Below are positions 26,355 to 35,832 of a DNA stretch of 64,000 nucleotides, in pieces. The stretch comes from Gammaproteobacteria bacterium (GTDB lineage: Bacteria; Pseudomonadota; Gammaproteobacteria; JAJPIJ01): NCBI GenBank assembly GCA_035501935.1, contig DATJVC010000004.1, positions 1-64,000 on the forward strand, in the 5' to 3' direction. Made by a program: the position numbers and the translations under genes. Below the pieces are notes generated by a model. It saw nothing but the letters and a program-made list of their open reading frames with translations, was not told where the DNA came from and did no database searches. Every line of letters begins with the position of its first letter. Positions within the stretch are counted from its first letter, which is position 1.

Positions 26355-28235
26355 TCAGGACGCCATGGTTGCGAACATGGCGTTCAAACGGCGGACAAAG
26401 CCCGCCGGGTCGCTGAGCCTGCCGCCCTCGGCCAGCAAGGCCTGATCGAATAATATCCTCGCCCAGTCGCCGAAACGCGTTTCATCCTCGATTTTGCCAA
26501 GATGTTTGATCAGCGCGTGCTCCGGGTTGATCTCCAGGATGGGTTTGGCGGCGGCGATGTTCTGCCCCACGGCCTTGAGCAGGCGTTCCAGATTGCCGCC
26601 CATGTCCTGGCTGTCCGCCACCAGGCAGGCGGGTGAGTCGGTCAGGCGGCGGGTGACGCGCACGTCCTTGGTTTCGTTATCCAGCGTCTTGCGCAGCCGG
26701 CCCAGCAGGTCTTTCAGTTCGCGGGTTTCGCCCTGCCGTTCCTTCTTCTCCTCCTCCGTCTCCAGCCTGCCGAGATCCAGATCGCCCTTGCTCACGGATT
26801 TGAGCGGCCTGCCCTTGAACTCGGTCAGGTGCATGACCACCCACTCATCCACCGGATCGGACATCAGCAACACCTCGATGCCCTTTTTGCGGAACACCTC
26901 CAAATGCGGACTGCTGCGCGCGGTGGCGGCGTCATTCGCGGCCAGATAGTAGATGGCGTCCTGCGCCTCCGGCATGCGGGAGACATAGTCCGACAGCGCC
27001 ACGGTCTGCCCCTCGCCGGGGTGGAGCGTGCTTTCGTAACGCAGCAGGCCGGCCAGCGTCTCGCGATTGTCCGCGTCCTCGGCGATGCCCTCCTTCAGCA
27101 CCCGGCCGAATTCCTTCCACAGCGTCTTGTAGTCCTCCCTGCCCGCCAGACTTTCAATGAGCCCCAGGATCTTCTTCACCGAGGCGGCACGGATGGTGTC
27201 GATGGTCTTGTTCCGCTGCAGCAACTCCCGTGAGACATTGAGCGGCAAATCATTTGAATCGACAATGCCGCGTACGAAGCGGAGATAACGCGGCAGCAGT
27301 TGCTCGGCGTCGTCCATGATGAATATGCGCCGCACGTACAATTTCACGCCGTGGCGGGCCTCGCGATCCCACAAATCGAACGGCGCGTGCGACGGAATGT
27401 AAAAGAGCGTGGTGTATTCGAGCCTGCCTTCGGTGCGGGTGTGCACGTGCGCCAGCGGCTTTTCGAAATCGTGCGCGATGTGCTTGTAGAACTCGTCGTA
27501 GTCCCCGGCCGTGACTTCCTTCTTGTTGCGCGCCCACAAGGCCGTGGCGCGGTTGACGGTCTCCCATCCGGTCTTGTCCTTGCCCTCCTCCGGCATGCGG
27601 ATGGGCAGGGCGATATGATCGGAATATCTGCGGATGATGTCCCGCAGGCGCCAGCCGTTTAGATAATCCTTGAATTCGTCCTTGAGATGCAGCACGACCT
27701 CCGTGCCGCGTTTCTTGCGCAATACGCCCTGGACGGTGTACTCACCCAAACCGTCGGATTCCCAGCGCACGCCCTGCTCGGCGGGCTGACCCGCCCGCCG
27801 GCTGGTGACCGTGACCTTTCCGGCCACGATGAACGCCGAATAAAATCCCACGCCGAACTGGCCGATCAATTGGGTGTCCTGCTGTTTGTCGCCGGTCAGA
27901 TTCTTGAAAAACTCGCGCGTACCGGAGCGGGCCAGGGTGCCGAGATTGCCGATCATCTCCTCGCGCGACATGCCGATGCCGTTATCACGGACGGTGATGG
28001 TTTTCTGCTGCTCGCTGTACTCCACCTGAATGTTGAGTTCGCTGTCGCCCTCGTACAGGCCATCGTTGCCCAGCGCCTCGAACCGCAGCTTCTCGGCCGC
28101 ATCCGAGGCGTTGGAAACGAGTTCGCGCAGGAAAATCTCCGGGTGGCTGTACAACGAATGGATGACGAGATCCAGCAGCGCCTTGGTTTCGGATTGAAAT
28201 CCGAGGGTCTCTTTGTTTACGTCCACACTGCTCAT
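26355..28235 (-). CDS. htpG: Hsp90-family molecular chaperone HtpG
   Basis: 626 residues from the ATG at 28235 (GAGGATG upstream); a longer frame exists but has no family similarity. The GHKL ATPase elements are visible: [27 protein letters not shown], and [16 protein letters not shown]. The middle domain has [19 protein letters not shown] with the catalytic-loop arginine, and the dimerisation domain ends [15 protein letters not shown]. It is a cytoplasmic dimer that remodels client proteins. A sigma-32-like promoter at 28287 fits heat-shock control. It converges on the ornithine-lipid gene, with 10 nt between the stops. Confidence 0.98.
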   Translation of the reverse strand: MSSVDVNKETLGFQSETKALLDLVIHSLYSHPEIFLRELVSNASDAAEKLRFEALGNDGLYEGDSELNIQVEYSEQQKTITVRDNGIGMSREEMIGNLGTLARSGTREFFKNLTGDKQQDTQLIGQFGVGFYSAFIVAGKVTVTSRRAGQPAEQGVRWESDGLGEYTVQGVLRKKRGTEVVLHLKDEFKDYLNGWRLRDIIRRYSDHIALPIRMPEEGKDKTGWETVNRATALWARNKKEVTAGDYDEFYKHIAHDFEKPLAHVHTRTEGRLEYTTLFYIPSHAPFDLWDREARHGVKLYVRRIFIMDDAEQLLPRYLRFVRGIVDSNDLPLNVSRELLQRNKTIDTIRAASVKKILGLIESLAGREDYKTLWKEFGRVLKEGIAEDADNRETLAGLLRYESTLHPGEGQTVALSDYVSRMPEAQDAIYYLAANDAATARSSPHLEVFRKKGIEVLLMSDPVDEWVVMHLTEFKGRPLKSVSKGDLDLGRLETEEEKKERQGETRELKDLLGRLRKTLDNETKDVRVTRRLTDSPACLVADSQDMGGNLERLLKAVGQNIAAAKPILEINPEHALIKHLGKIEDETRFGDWARILFDQALLAEGGRLSDPAGFVRRLNAMFATMAS

Positions 28236-28286
28236 GGCTGTTTCATCCTCCGCAATGGCTTTTCCTTGACATGGATTGATCCCGTA

Positions 28287-28315
28287 TAGTTGGGGCATGA
28301 TCCTGCGAATTTCAA
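28287..28315 (-). promoter_or_regulatory. htpG: Heat-shock (sigma-32-type) promoter of htpG
   Basis: On minus, TTGAAA (28315-28310), a 14-nt spacer and CCCCAACTA (28295-28287) match the sigma-32 pattern CTTGAAA-N13..17-CCCCATNTA. It is placed about 50 nt upstream of the htpG ATG. Confidence 0.6.
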
Positions 28316-28337
28316 TATCTTCGCACAGACCGCCGCC

Positions 28338-30911
28338 ATGAGTACCCGCCCGCCTGCCAGCGCAGCAACCACCATCGAGCATACGCCAGTCATGCGCCAG
28401 TATCTGGCCTTCAAGGCGAAACATCCCGACCTGCTGCTGCTTTACCGCATGGGCGATTTCTACGAATTGTTCTACGACGACGCCCGCAGGGCGGCACAGC
28501 TGCTGGGAATAGCGCTGACTTCGCGCGGACAGTCGGCGGGTGAACCCATCCCGATGGCCGGCGTACCGGCGCATGCCGTGGATCAATACCTGGTCAAACT
28601 CATCCGCCTGGGTGAGTCCGTGGTCATTTGCGAACAGGTGGGCGACCCGGCATTGAGCAAGGGTCCCGTTGAGCGGCAGATCACCCGCATCGTGACGCCC
28701 GGCACGGTGACCGATGAGGCGCTGCTGGAGGCGCATCGGGACAATCTTCTGCTCGCAGTGTACGCCGCGGGCGGCGGGATCGGCTGCGCCGCGCTGGATC
28801 TCGGCAGTGGACGCTTTTCCCTCATGCAATGCGAAAGCGCCGATACATTTGCCGACGAACTGGAAAGGCTGAAACCCGCGGAAATACTGTTGCCGGAGTC
28901 CTCGCCGCTCAAGGAAAAACTTTCAACCTGGCGCGGCGTCAGCGTGAAACCGCCGTGGTATTTCGACGCCGACACCGCGCGGCGGGCGTTGATGCAGCAG
29001 TTCGGCGTGGCCGATCTGGCCGGCCTGGGCTGCGAGCAGGTGCCGCTGGCGGTGACGGCGGCGGGCTGCCTGTTGCAGCACGCCCGCGACACGCAATGCG
29101 CGGCCCTGCCGCACCTGCAGGCGCCGCATGTTGAACAGCGCCGCGATTGCCTCATCCTTGATGCCGCCAGCCGCAGAAATCTCGAAGTCGACGAGAGCCT
29201 CGCCGGCCGCCGGGAGCACACCCTCTCTCATTTGATGGACAGCGCCGTCACGCCCATGGGCAGCCGCTGGTTGCGACGCTGGATTAGCCAGCCGCTGCGC
29301 GATCAGGACATCCTGCGCGCGCGGCACGACGCCATTGCCTGCCTGTTGGAATGGGCACGGCACGAACGTCTGCGTGAACTCTTGAAACCGATCGGCGACA
29401 TGGAGCGCATCCTGGCAAGGATCGCGCTGTTGACGGCGCGACCGAGAGATCTCGTCCAACTGCGCGCGGCACTGGCGCAACTTCCCGCGTTACAGGCATC
29501 GATGCAGGAACTGGACAGCCCCCGCCTGCGTGATCTCTCGGCGCGGCTGCGGTGCTTTCCGGAACTCCATGACCTGCTGCGGCATGCACTGGTGGAATCG
29601 CCGCCGGTGTGGCTGCGTGACGGCGGCGTCATCGCGCCGGACTACGACGCGGAGTTGGATGAATTACGCCGGCTCGGCGCGAATGCCGGCGACACGCTCG
29701 CCGAGATGGAGTTGCGCGAACGCATCGCGACCGGCATCGCCAATCTGCGGGTGGGTTACAACCGGGTGCATGGCTACTATATCGAGGTCAGCCGCGCCCA
29801 GGGCGCGAACGTGCCGGCGCGTTATTCCCGACGCCAGACACTGAAATCCGTCGAACGTTACATCACCCCGGAATTGCAGGAACTGGAGCAGCGGGTGTTG
29901 AGCGCCGGCGGGCGGGCGCTGGCCCGCGAAAAAATCCTGTACGAAGAGTTGCTGCGCAAATTGCAGGACCATCTGCCCGCACTGCAGGGCTGTGCGGCGG
30001 CGCTGGCCGAATTGGACACGCTGGCCGCTTTTGCCGAGCGTGCCGCGACGCTTAATCTCTCCCGTCCTGAACTGTTTGCGGAGGCGGGTGTCACCATCCG
30101 CGCGGGCCGTCATCCGATGGTGGAGCACTGCGGCGGCGAACCCTTCATTCCCAACGATCTCACCCTGAATGACGCGCGCCGGCTGCTCATCATCACCGGC
30201 CCGAACATGGGCGGCAAATCCACCTACATGCGCCAGACCGCGCTCGTCGTACTGCTGGCGCACGCCGGCAGCTTCGTACCCGCGGCGGGCGCCAGTATCG
30301 GCCCCATCGATCGCATCTTCACCCGTATCGGCGCCACCGATGATCTGGCCGCCGGCCGCTCCACGTTCATGGTGGAGATGATCGAGACGGCGCAGATCCT
30401 GCGCCAGGCGACACGACAGAGCCTGGTGCTGGTGGATGAGATCGGACGCGGCACCAGCACCTACGACGGACTGGCGCTGGCCTGGGCCACCGCCGAGGCG
30501 CTGGGGCGCGACGTGGGCGCATTCACGCTGTTCGCCACCCATTACTTCGAACTGACCGCGCTGACCGAGTTGATCCCGCAGGCGGCGAACGTGCATCTCG
30601 ACGCCGTTGAGCACCAGGATCGCATTGTCTTCCTGCGCGCGGTCAAGGAGGGGCCCGCCAGCCGCAGCTACGGCCTGCAGGTCGCCTCACTGGCCGGCGT
30701 GCCGGCGCCGGTCATCGCCCGCGCGCGGGCCTATCTGCACGATCTGGAGAATCACCCGCGCACCGCGCCGGAAGCACCAAAGCAGGCCACGTTGCTGCCC
30801 CACACCCATCCTGTCTTGGCGGCGCTGATGCATCTCAAGCCCGATGATTTGAGCCCGCGCGAGGCACTCGAGGCAATCTACCGCCTGCGCGGGTTGCTGG
30901 ATAAATCCTGA
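28338..30911 (+). CDS. mutS: DNA mismatch repair protein MutS
   Basis: 857 residues from the ATG at 28338. The mismatch-reading motif MGDFYELF (Phe41-Tyr-Glu43) opens the protein; the clamp and core follow, and the ATPase has [13 protein letters not shown] (about 620), a Walker [17 protein letters not shown] and FATHYFEL. The C-terminal tail [20 protein letters not shown] is the short tetramerisation-type end. It recognises mispairs and recruits MutL. It diverges from htpG across a 102-nt gap; I see no convincing promoter for it there (a TTGACA is 13 nt from TATAGT, too close). Confidence 0.98.
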   Translation: MSTRPPASAATTIEHTPVMRQYLAFKAKHPDLLLLYRMGDFYELFYDDARRAAQLLGIALTSRGQSAGEPIPMAGVPAHAVDQYLVKLIRLGESVVICEQVGDPALSKGPVERQITRIVTPGTVTDEALLEAHRDNLLLAVYAAGGGIGCAALDLGSGRFSLMQCESADTFADELERLKPAEILLPESSPLKEKLSTWRGVSVKPPWYFDADTARRALMQQFGVADLAGLGCEQVPLAVTAAGCLLQHARDTQCAALPHLQAPHVEQRRDCLILDAASRRNLEVDESLAGRREHTLSHLMDSAVTPMGSRWLRRWISQPLRDQDILRARHDAIACLLEWARHERLRELLKPIGDMERILARIALLTARPRDLVQLRAALAQLPALQASMQELDSPRLRDLSARLRCFPELHDLLRHALVESPPVWLRDGGVIAPDYDAELDELRRLGANAGDTLAEMELRERIATGIANLRVGYNRVHGYYIEVSRAQGANVPARYSRRQTLKSVERYITPELQELEQRVLSAGGRALAREKILYEELLRKLQDHLPALQGCAAALAELDTLAAFAERAATLNLSRPELFAEAGVTIRAGRHPMVEHCGGEPFIPNDLTLNDARRLLIITGPNMGGKSTYMRQTALVVLLAHAGSFVPAAGASIGPIDRIFTRIGATDDLAAGRSTFMVEMIETAQILRQATRQSLVLVDEIGRGTSTYDGLALAWATAEALGRDVGAFTLFATHYFELTALTELIPQAANVHLDAVEHQDRIVFLRAVKEGPASRSYGLQVASLAGVPAPVIARARAYLHDLENHPRTAPEAPKQATLLPHTHPVLAALMHLKPDDLSPREALEAIYRLRGLLDKS

Positions 30912-30913
30912 CC

Positions 30914-30936
30914 GGCGCCCCTGCGCCATCATTTTC
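30914..30936 (+). terminator. Possible weak terminator after mutS
   Basis: GGCGC and GCGCC pair around CCCT directly after the mutS stop, followed by ATCATTTTC. The stem is short and the T run broken, so efficiency would be partial. Confidence 0.35.
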
Positions 30937-30960
30937 ATTGGCGGGGCTTGGGACTATAAT
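30932..30960 (+). promoter_or_regulatory. fdxA: Candidate promoter of fdxA
   Basis: A consensus TATAAT at 30955-30960 lies 38 nt before the fdxA ATG. The hexamer 17 nt upstream (TTTTCA) is only a partial -35. Confidence 0.4.
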
Positions 30961-30997
30961 TATTTTCCTTCGTTACTCTGGAACCGCGAGAATAATC

Positions 30998-31321
30998 ATG
31001 ACATTTGTCGTCACTGAAAGCTGCATCAAGTGCAAATACACCGATTGCGTGGAGGTCTGCCCGGTGGATTGTTTTCACGAAGGCCCCAACATGCTGGTGA
31101 TCGACCCCGACGAATGCATCGATTGCACGCTCTGCGAACCCGAGTGTCCGGTCAACGCCATCGTTTCCGAGGATGATTTGCCCGACAATCAGCAGGAATT
31201 CCTGAAGCTGAACGCTGAATTGTCAAAGACCTGGCCGGTCATCAACGAGGTCAAGGACGCGCCGGCCGACGCCGACAAGTGGAAAGACGTCAAGGACAAG
31301 CGGCAACATTTGGAACGCTGA
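30998..31321 (+). CDS. fdxA: Seven-iron ferredoxin FdxA
   Basis: 107 residues. The cysteine layout matches Azotobacter ferredoxin I shifted by one: Cys9, Cys17 and Cys50 would hold a [3Fe-4S] cluster, Cys21, Cys40, Cys43 and Cys46 a [4Fe-4S] cluster, with the extra Cys12 and Cys25 also kept. The sequence [18 protein letters not shown] and the acidic C-terminal half are typical. It is a soluble low-potential electron carrier; its partner here is unknown, though Rnf genes lie 17 kb further on. The start at 30998 removes an unrelated N-terminal stretch and places TATAAT suitably upstream. Confidence 0.96.
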   Translation: MTFVVTESCIKCKYTDCVEVCPVDCFHEGPNMLVIDPDECIDCTLCEPECPVNAIVSEDDLPDNQQEFLKLNAELSKTWPVINEVKDAPADADKWKDVKDKRQHLER

Positions 31322-31361
31322 TCCCGCTGTTCTTCCCCGAATTAATTGAAGGGGGGATTCC

Positions 31362-31811
31362 ATGTCATCCTGGTTGCGGATGTTGTCCCTCCTCCCCTTG
31401 CTCGCCCCAGTAACGGCGTCGTACGCCGAGGTGTACAAATGGGTGGACGAACAGGGCAAGGTGCACTACGGCGATCATCCTGGTAATGCCCGGAGCCAGC
31501 CGGTCCAAATCCAAGCCGCACCGCAGCCGGACCCGGACTCCGCTGAACGCAGGGAAAAAAGCCAGAAGCTGTTGAACGAATACTCCGATGATCAGACGGA
31601 ACAGAAGAAACAGCAGGAGTCCAGGGAGAAGGAGGCGGCGCAGCGCAAGGTTAATTGCGAACTGGCGAAAAAAAATCTGGACACGTACGAACACGCGGCC
31701 ACCCTCTACACCACGGACAAAGACGGGGAACGCCACAACCTGACCGACGATGAGTATAAAAAAGCCATCGAAACCAGCCACGCCAACGTAAAAAAGTGGT
31801 GTGATGAATAA
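31362..31811 (+). CDS. DUF4124-domain secreted protein
   Basis: 149 residues; GGGGGGATT precedes the ATG. A signal peptide (1-22, ASYA) leads directly into EVYKWVDEQGKVHYGDHP, the signature of the DUF4124 domain (a small beta structure seen at the N-terminus of many periplasmic proteins). The rest is a charged coiled-coil-like helix (QTEQKKQQESREKEAAQRK) with two cysteines (NCELAKK, KKWCDE). The function is unknown; it is probably a periplasmic or peptidoglycan-associated factor. It follows fdxA by 40 nt on the same strand. The 232-nt gap downstream holds only a terminator-like hairpin. Confidence 0.85.
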   Translation: MSSWLRMLSLLPLLAPVTASYAEVYKWVDEQGKVHYGDHPGNARSQPVQIQAAPQPDPDSAERREKSQKLLNEYSDDQTEQKKQQESREKEAAQRKVNCELAKKNLDTYEHAATLYTTDKDGERHNLTDDEYKKAIETSHANVKKWCDE

Positions 31812-31988
31812 TCGCGGCTGTCCTGGTGGTCTTTTTTCCCAATCCGACAAGTGCCTTCTTAAAAAGTGATGTCACCGGTGTCCTGAATGCCGGTTCATGG
31901 ATCCAGGCGGCGATCTGCGCGCCGTGGAGGCAAATTAAATTTTGGTAATGTTCTGAATCGGTTGCGGATATCGGGTCAAAATACCAAG

Positions 31989-32015
31989 TCTCGCGAACCC
32001 TGCGAGATGATTTTT
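31989..32015 (+). terminator. Hairpin followed by T run
   Basis: TCTCGC and GCGAGA form a perfect six-pair stem around a 7-nt loop, then TGATTTTT. It may end transcripts from the DUF4124 gene or act as an attenuator just ahead of the small gene at 32044. Confidence 0.5.
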
Positions 32016-32043
32016 CAACCATAGACATTTAAGGAGATCCATT

Positions 32044-32187
32044 ATGACCATCCGCAAATTCATCCTGGCGATCATGACCGGCCTGTTTTTGGTCAGCACC
32101 GGCGCCATGGCCGCCGATACGCACAAGTGCAAAAAAGGCAAGGTCTGGGATGCGGACAAGAAGCACTGTGTAGTCGAGAAAAAGTAA
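32044..32187 (+). CDS. 47-residue secreted peptide with one cysteine pair
   Basis: The reading frame begins 7 nt after AAGGAG, an excellent ribosome site, and ends just before a strong terminator, so it is a well-defined single-gene unit despite its size. A signal peptide (about 1-24, GAMAAD) leaves a 23-residue mature peptide HKCKKGKVWDADKKHCVVEK(K): highly basic, with two cysteines 13 apart that could form a disulfide hairpin. Similar short CxKGKVWDxxKKxCV proteins are annotated as hypothetical in proteobacteria. The role is unknown; cationic periplasmic or exported peptide is the safest description. Confidence 0.75.
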   Translation: MTIRKFILAIMTGLFLVSTGAMAADTHKCKKGKVWDADKKHCVVEKK

Positions 32188-32213
32188 TTCAGGCTGCAAG
32201 TTGTTGCGTAAAT

Positions 32214-32244
32214 AGAGGAGGGCCATCCGCCCTCCTCTTTTTTT
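32214..32244 (+). terminator. Strong intrinsic terminator
   Basis: AGAGGAGGGC and GCCCTCCTCT form a perfect ten-pair stem around CATCC, followed by six more T. It ends the small-peptide transcript. The rest of the gap up to 32431 shows no gene. Confidence 0.9.
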
Positions 32245-32431
32245 GCCGGCGATAATCAGGAGTACGTTCATTTTTCCCCGCCATGCGTTGCGTGTGAGCT
32301 TGTACGCCGCCCCAGGTGCCCGCGTATTTTTTGATTTCCAGGTTCGGTGTTAGGATTTGACGCGCGGGAGGCTCTGAGTCCGATCAGAGGTTCCCCGATG
32401 ATGCAACCCATTCCCACGCACGGACAGGCGC

Positions 32432-34969
32432 ATGCGGAAAAAATTCTGGACCAGCGACTGGTTTGCCGGCCTTGCGGTATCGGTGGTGTTTGTCGTCCTG
32501 TACTGGATGCAGCCCCCATTCGTGGAATCACTGGAGCGCACCGCCTACGACTTCGGGGTGCGGGCGTCGACCCAGCAGCCCAGCAGCCAGATCGCAGTCA
32601 TTGCCATCGACGACAACAGCATCACCAACATCGGACGCTGGCCGTGGCCACGCAACATCATCGCCGAGTTGATCGACCGTCTGGCCAAGGCGGGCGCCAA
32701 GGTCATCGCCAATATGGTGCTGTATACCGAACCGCAGATCGACCCCGGATTGACCCACATCAATGAATTGCTGGCCCTTTATGATTCGAAGGGATTGTCC
32801 AAAAGCAACGATGCCACCGTCGCCGAGCTGGGCAAAAAACTCAAGACGGCCCAGGAAGACCTCGACAAGGACAAGAAACTCGCCGATGCCATTGGCCGTG
32901 CCGGCAATGTCGTGCTGGGCATGCAATTCATTCCCGGACAGCCGCTGGGCAAGGCGGACAAGCCGACGCCGGATTACATCGCGAAGAACGCCCTGCCGGA
33001 CAAAAAGGTGCTGCCCGGCAAGGATGACGACGAGCCGCTTTTTGCCAGCCAGCTGTTCGCGCCCATCCCGGACATCGGCAGCAAGGCCGCGGCCATCGGG
33101 CATCTCAATCAGGATCCGGATTCTGACGGCGGATTGCGCAAGGAGCCGCTGATTTTCAATTATTTCGATCATTACTATCCCTCGTTTGCGCTCGCTGTCG
33201 CCGCGCGGACCCTCAATCTTGCACCGGGCGAGATCGAACTGGTCAAGGGCGATCACGTCGGGATCGGCAAGCTCTTGATCAAGACCAATCCGGAATCAGA
33301 GATGTACACGTTCTTCTACAAGGACCAGGGCGACAAACCGGCCTTCAAGATCGATTCGTTCTACGATGTGTACTACAACAAGATCCCGCTGGAAAATTAC
33401 AAGGACAAGGTGGTGTTGATAGGCCCCACCGCCTTTGGTGTCGGTGAAACCTTTCCAACGCCGATCTCCAAGGGCATGGCACCGGTCGTGGTTCTCGCCC
33501 ATACCGTCTCCAGCATCCTCAATGAAAACTTCTTCATCACCCCGTCCTGGGCGCCCCTCGTCCAGTTCCTGATCCTGATCGGGGTGGCGGCCTATCTCAT
33601 CGCCGCCCTGCCGCGGCTGCCGGCCGGTCCGGCGGCGGGCGCGACCGGGGCATTCCTGGTTCTGCTCTTGGCCGTCAGCTTCATCTCCATGAAGGCCGGA
33701 GGGATGTGGCTGCAGACGATGCTCCCATCCCTGTTTCTGGTCTGCGGGCACCTGCTGCTCACCACCAAACGGTTCCTGGTCGCGGAAAAGGGCAAGATGA
33801 AGGCCGACACCGAATCGGCCGAGAGCAACCGGCAATTGGGACTCTCGTTGCAGCAGTCCGGTCAGTTGGACATGGCCTTCGAGCGATTCCGCCGTCTGCC
33901 GATGGACGATTCCGTCATGGAACTGCTGCTCAACCTCGCCGGTGATTTCGAACGCAAACGACAGTTCAACAAGGCCAACTCCGTTTATACGACCATGGCG
34001 CAATACAACAAGAAGTTCCGCGACCTGGAGATGCGCATGACCCGCGCCAAGGCGATGGAGGAGACGGTCATGCTCGGCGGCGGTGGCGCCCGCCATCCAG
34101 GCGGCACCCTGATCTTGGCCGACGGCAATGTCCAGAAACCGATGCTGGGCCGCTATCAGGTGGAAAAGGAGCTCGGCAAGGGCGCCATGGGTGTCGTCTA
34201 TCAGGGCCGCGATCCCAAGATCAACCGCATCGTCGCCATCAAGACATTGGCGTTGCAGGAACTGGCCGCCGATGAAGTGGAAACGATCAAATCGCGCTTT
34301 TACCGTGAGGCCGAAACCGCCGGCCGCCTGCAGCACCCGAACATCGTCGCCATCTATGACGTCGGCGAGGAGCATGATCTGGCCTACATCGCCATGGAAT
34401 TCCTGAAGGGTCATGACCTCAGCCGCTACACCAAAAAAGACAACCTCATGGCAGTGCAATTGGTGATGGGAATAGCCTACAAGGCCGCATTGGCGCTCGA
34501 TTATGCGCATTCCCAGGGCGTGGTGCATCGCGATATCAAACCGGCCAACATCATGTTCGATCCCGAAGGCAAGAGCATAAAGCTCACCGACTTCGGCATC
34601 GCCCGCATCACCGATTCCAGCAAGACCAAGACCGGCATGGTGCTCGGCACGCCGTCGTACATGTCGCCGGAACAACTCGCCGGCAGGAAAATCGACGGAC
34701 GTTCCGATCTCTTTTCCCTGGGTGTCATGCTCTATCAGATGATTACCGGCGAATTGCCATTCAAGGGCGAATCAATGGCCACTCTCATGTACAATATCGC
34801 CAACGAACCGCATCAGGACGTGTTCACCGTGCGCCCGGAAATTTCGAAGACCAAGCCCTGCCTGCGGGCGATCATCAACAAGGCCCTGGAGAAAGATCTC
34901 ACCAAGCGTTATCAGACCGGCGCGGAGATGGCCAGGGACATACAAAGCTGCGCCAAAAAGGCCGGGTGA
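32432..34969 (+). CDS. CHASE2-domain transmembrane Ser/Thr protein kinase
   Basis: 845 residues. TM1 (about 8-26) is followed by an extracytoplasmic CHASE2 sensor (about 27-365: VESLERTAYDFGVR, AVIAIDDNSITNIGRWPWPR, VVLIGPTAFGVGE), then three TM helices (about 370-445). A cytoplasmic TPR-like linker (470-540) carries EETVML with Thr545. The Hanks-type kinase (about 573-840) has GKGAMGVVYQG, VAIK (Lys near 600), HRDIKPAN (Asp near 697) and DFG (near 720), all intact. It should phosphorylate proteins in response to a periplasmic signal. A PP2C phosphatase and an FHA reader follow in the same operon; a CHASE2 cyclase converges. Confidence 0.95.
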   Translation: MRKKFWTSDWFAGLAVSVVFVVLYWMQPPFVESLERTAYDFGVRASTQQPSSQIAVIAIDDNSITNIGRWPWPRNIIAELIDRLAKAGAKVIANMVLYTEPQIDPGLTHINELLALYDSKGLSKSNDATVAELGKKLKTAQEDLDKDKKLADAIGRAGNVVLGMQFIPGQPLGKADKPTPDYIAKNALPDKKVLPGKDDDEPLFASQLFAPIPDIGSKAAAIGHLNQDPDSDGGLRKEPLIFNYFDHYYPSFALAVAARTLNLAPGEIELVKGDHVGIGKLLIKTNPESEMYTFFYKDQGDKPAFKIDSFYDVYYNKIPLENYKDKVVLIGPTAFGVGETFPTPISKGMAPVVVLAHTVSSILNENFFITPSWAPLVQFLILIGVAAYLIAALPRLPAGPAAGATGAFLVLLLAVSFISMKAGGMWLQTMLPSLFLVCGHLLLTTKRFLVAEKGKMKADTESAESNRQLGLSLQQSGQLDMAFERFRRLPMDDSVMELLLNLAGDFERKRQFNKANSVYTTMAQYNKKFRDLEMRMTRAKAMEETVMLGGGGARHPGGTLILADGNVQKPMLGRYQVEKELGKGAMGVVYQGRDPKINRIVAIKTLALQELAADEVETIKSRFYREAETAGRLQHPNIVAIYDVGEEHDLAYIAMEFLKGHDLSRYTKKDNLMAVQLVMGIAYKAALALDYAHSQGVVHRDIKPANIMFDPEGKSIKLTDFGIARITDSSKTKTGMVLGTPSYMSPEQLAGRKIDGRSDLFSLGVMLYQMITGELPFKGESMATLMYNIANEPHQDVFTVRPEISKTKPCLRAIINKALEKDLTKRYQTGAEMARDIQSCAKKAG

Positions 34970-34981
34970 GGGCGCGTCGCC

Positions 34982-35809
34982 ATGGACATGTCTGGCGTGA
35001 TTGAAATCGTCAACATGTCCGATACGGGGCGCAAGCGCCCACACAACGAAGACAGCACCGTCAGCGACTCGCGCATGGGGCTGGCCATCGTTGCCGATGG
35101 CATGGGCGGCTACAAGGGGGGCGAAGTCGCCAGCGCCATCGCCGTAACCTCCATCCTGCACGAGATGCGCGAGGGGCTCTCCCACATCAATCCCAGCCAG
35201 ATCGACAAGGCCAGCGGCCACAGTATGGGCGCACTGCTGCTGCGTGACGCCATTACCCTGGCCAACAGCCAGATTTTCCAGACCGCGAGCCAGGAGCCGA
35301 TATGCCAGGGCATGGGTACCACCGTGGTCGCCGTCCTGGTGCACGATGGCAACAAGATCAGCATCGCCCACGTCGGTGATTCAAGACTCTACCGTCTGCG
35401 AAACGGCCAGTTTGAGCAGGTGACCAGCGATCATTCCCTCATCCAGGAATTGATCAACAAGGGGTATTTCACCAAGGAAGAGGCCATGGCCAACACCCCT
35501 AAAAATCTGGTGACTCGCGCCCTGGGGATTGAAGAAGACGTCGTGGTGGACATCCAGGACGAGGTTTTTGAGCCCCAGGACACCTACCTGATGTGCTCGG
35601 ACGGCTTAAATGATATGATATCTGATGAAGAAATTCACTTAACCCTAAGTAAATATAGTGGTAATCTTATACAGGCGGCTGGCGAACTGATACGTATTGC
35701 CAACCAAAATGGGGGCAAGGACAATATTTCGGTCATCTTGATCCGACCGCGCAGCGGGGCTGGCGGAGGGAGTGGGTGGCGTAAGAAATTATTCAGATGG
35801 TTCAGTTAA
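34982..35809 (+). CDS. PP2C-family Ser/Thr protein phosphatase (Stp1/PrpC type)
   Basis: 275 residues, 12 nt after the kinase gene. PP2C metal motifs are kept: RPHNEDS (first Asp), VADGMGGYKGGEVAS, GTTVVAVLV, IAHVGDSRLYRLR, LMCSDGLNDMISDEE and GGKDNISVILIR. It reverses the partner kinase's phosphorylation, and is cytoplasmic. Oddity: bases about 35600-35720 (encoding the GLNDMISDEEIHLTLSKYSGN part) are markedly AT-rich compared with the rest of the gene, which could reflect recombination or local codon choice. The C-terminus is a basic Gly-rich tail. Confidence 0.95.
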   Translation: MDMSGVIEIVNMSDTGRKRPHNEDSTVSDSRMGLAIVADGMGGYKGGEVASAIAVTSILHEMREGLSHINPSQIDKASGHSMGALLLRDAITLANSQIFQTASQEPICQGMGTTVVAVLVHDGNKISIAHVGDSRLYRLRNGQFEQVTSDHSLIQELINKGYFTKEEAMANTPKNLVTRALGIEEDVVVDIQDEVFEPQDTYLMCSDGLNDMISDEEIHLTLSKYSGNLIQAAGELIRIANQNGGKDNISVILIRPRSGAGGGSGWRKKLFRWFS

Positions 35810-35832
35810 GTATGAAATAACAGGATGAACGC

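Noticed and set aside
28266-28290. TTGACA and TATAGT as a mutS promoter
   Set aside because: The hexamers are only 13 nt apart, too close for sigma-70 initiation.
28236-28829. N-terminal extension of the htpG frame
   Set aside because: It runs antisense into mutS and has no similarity to Hsp90; the ATG at 28235 has a good ribosome site and begins the conserved domain.
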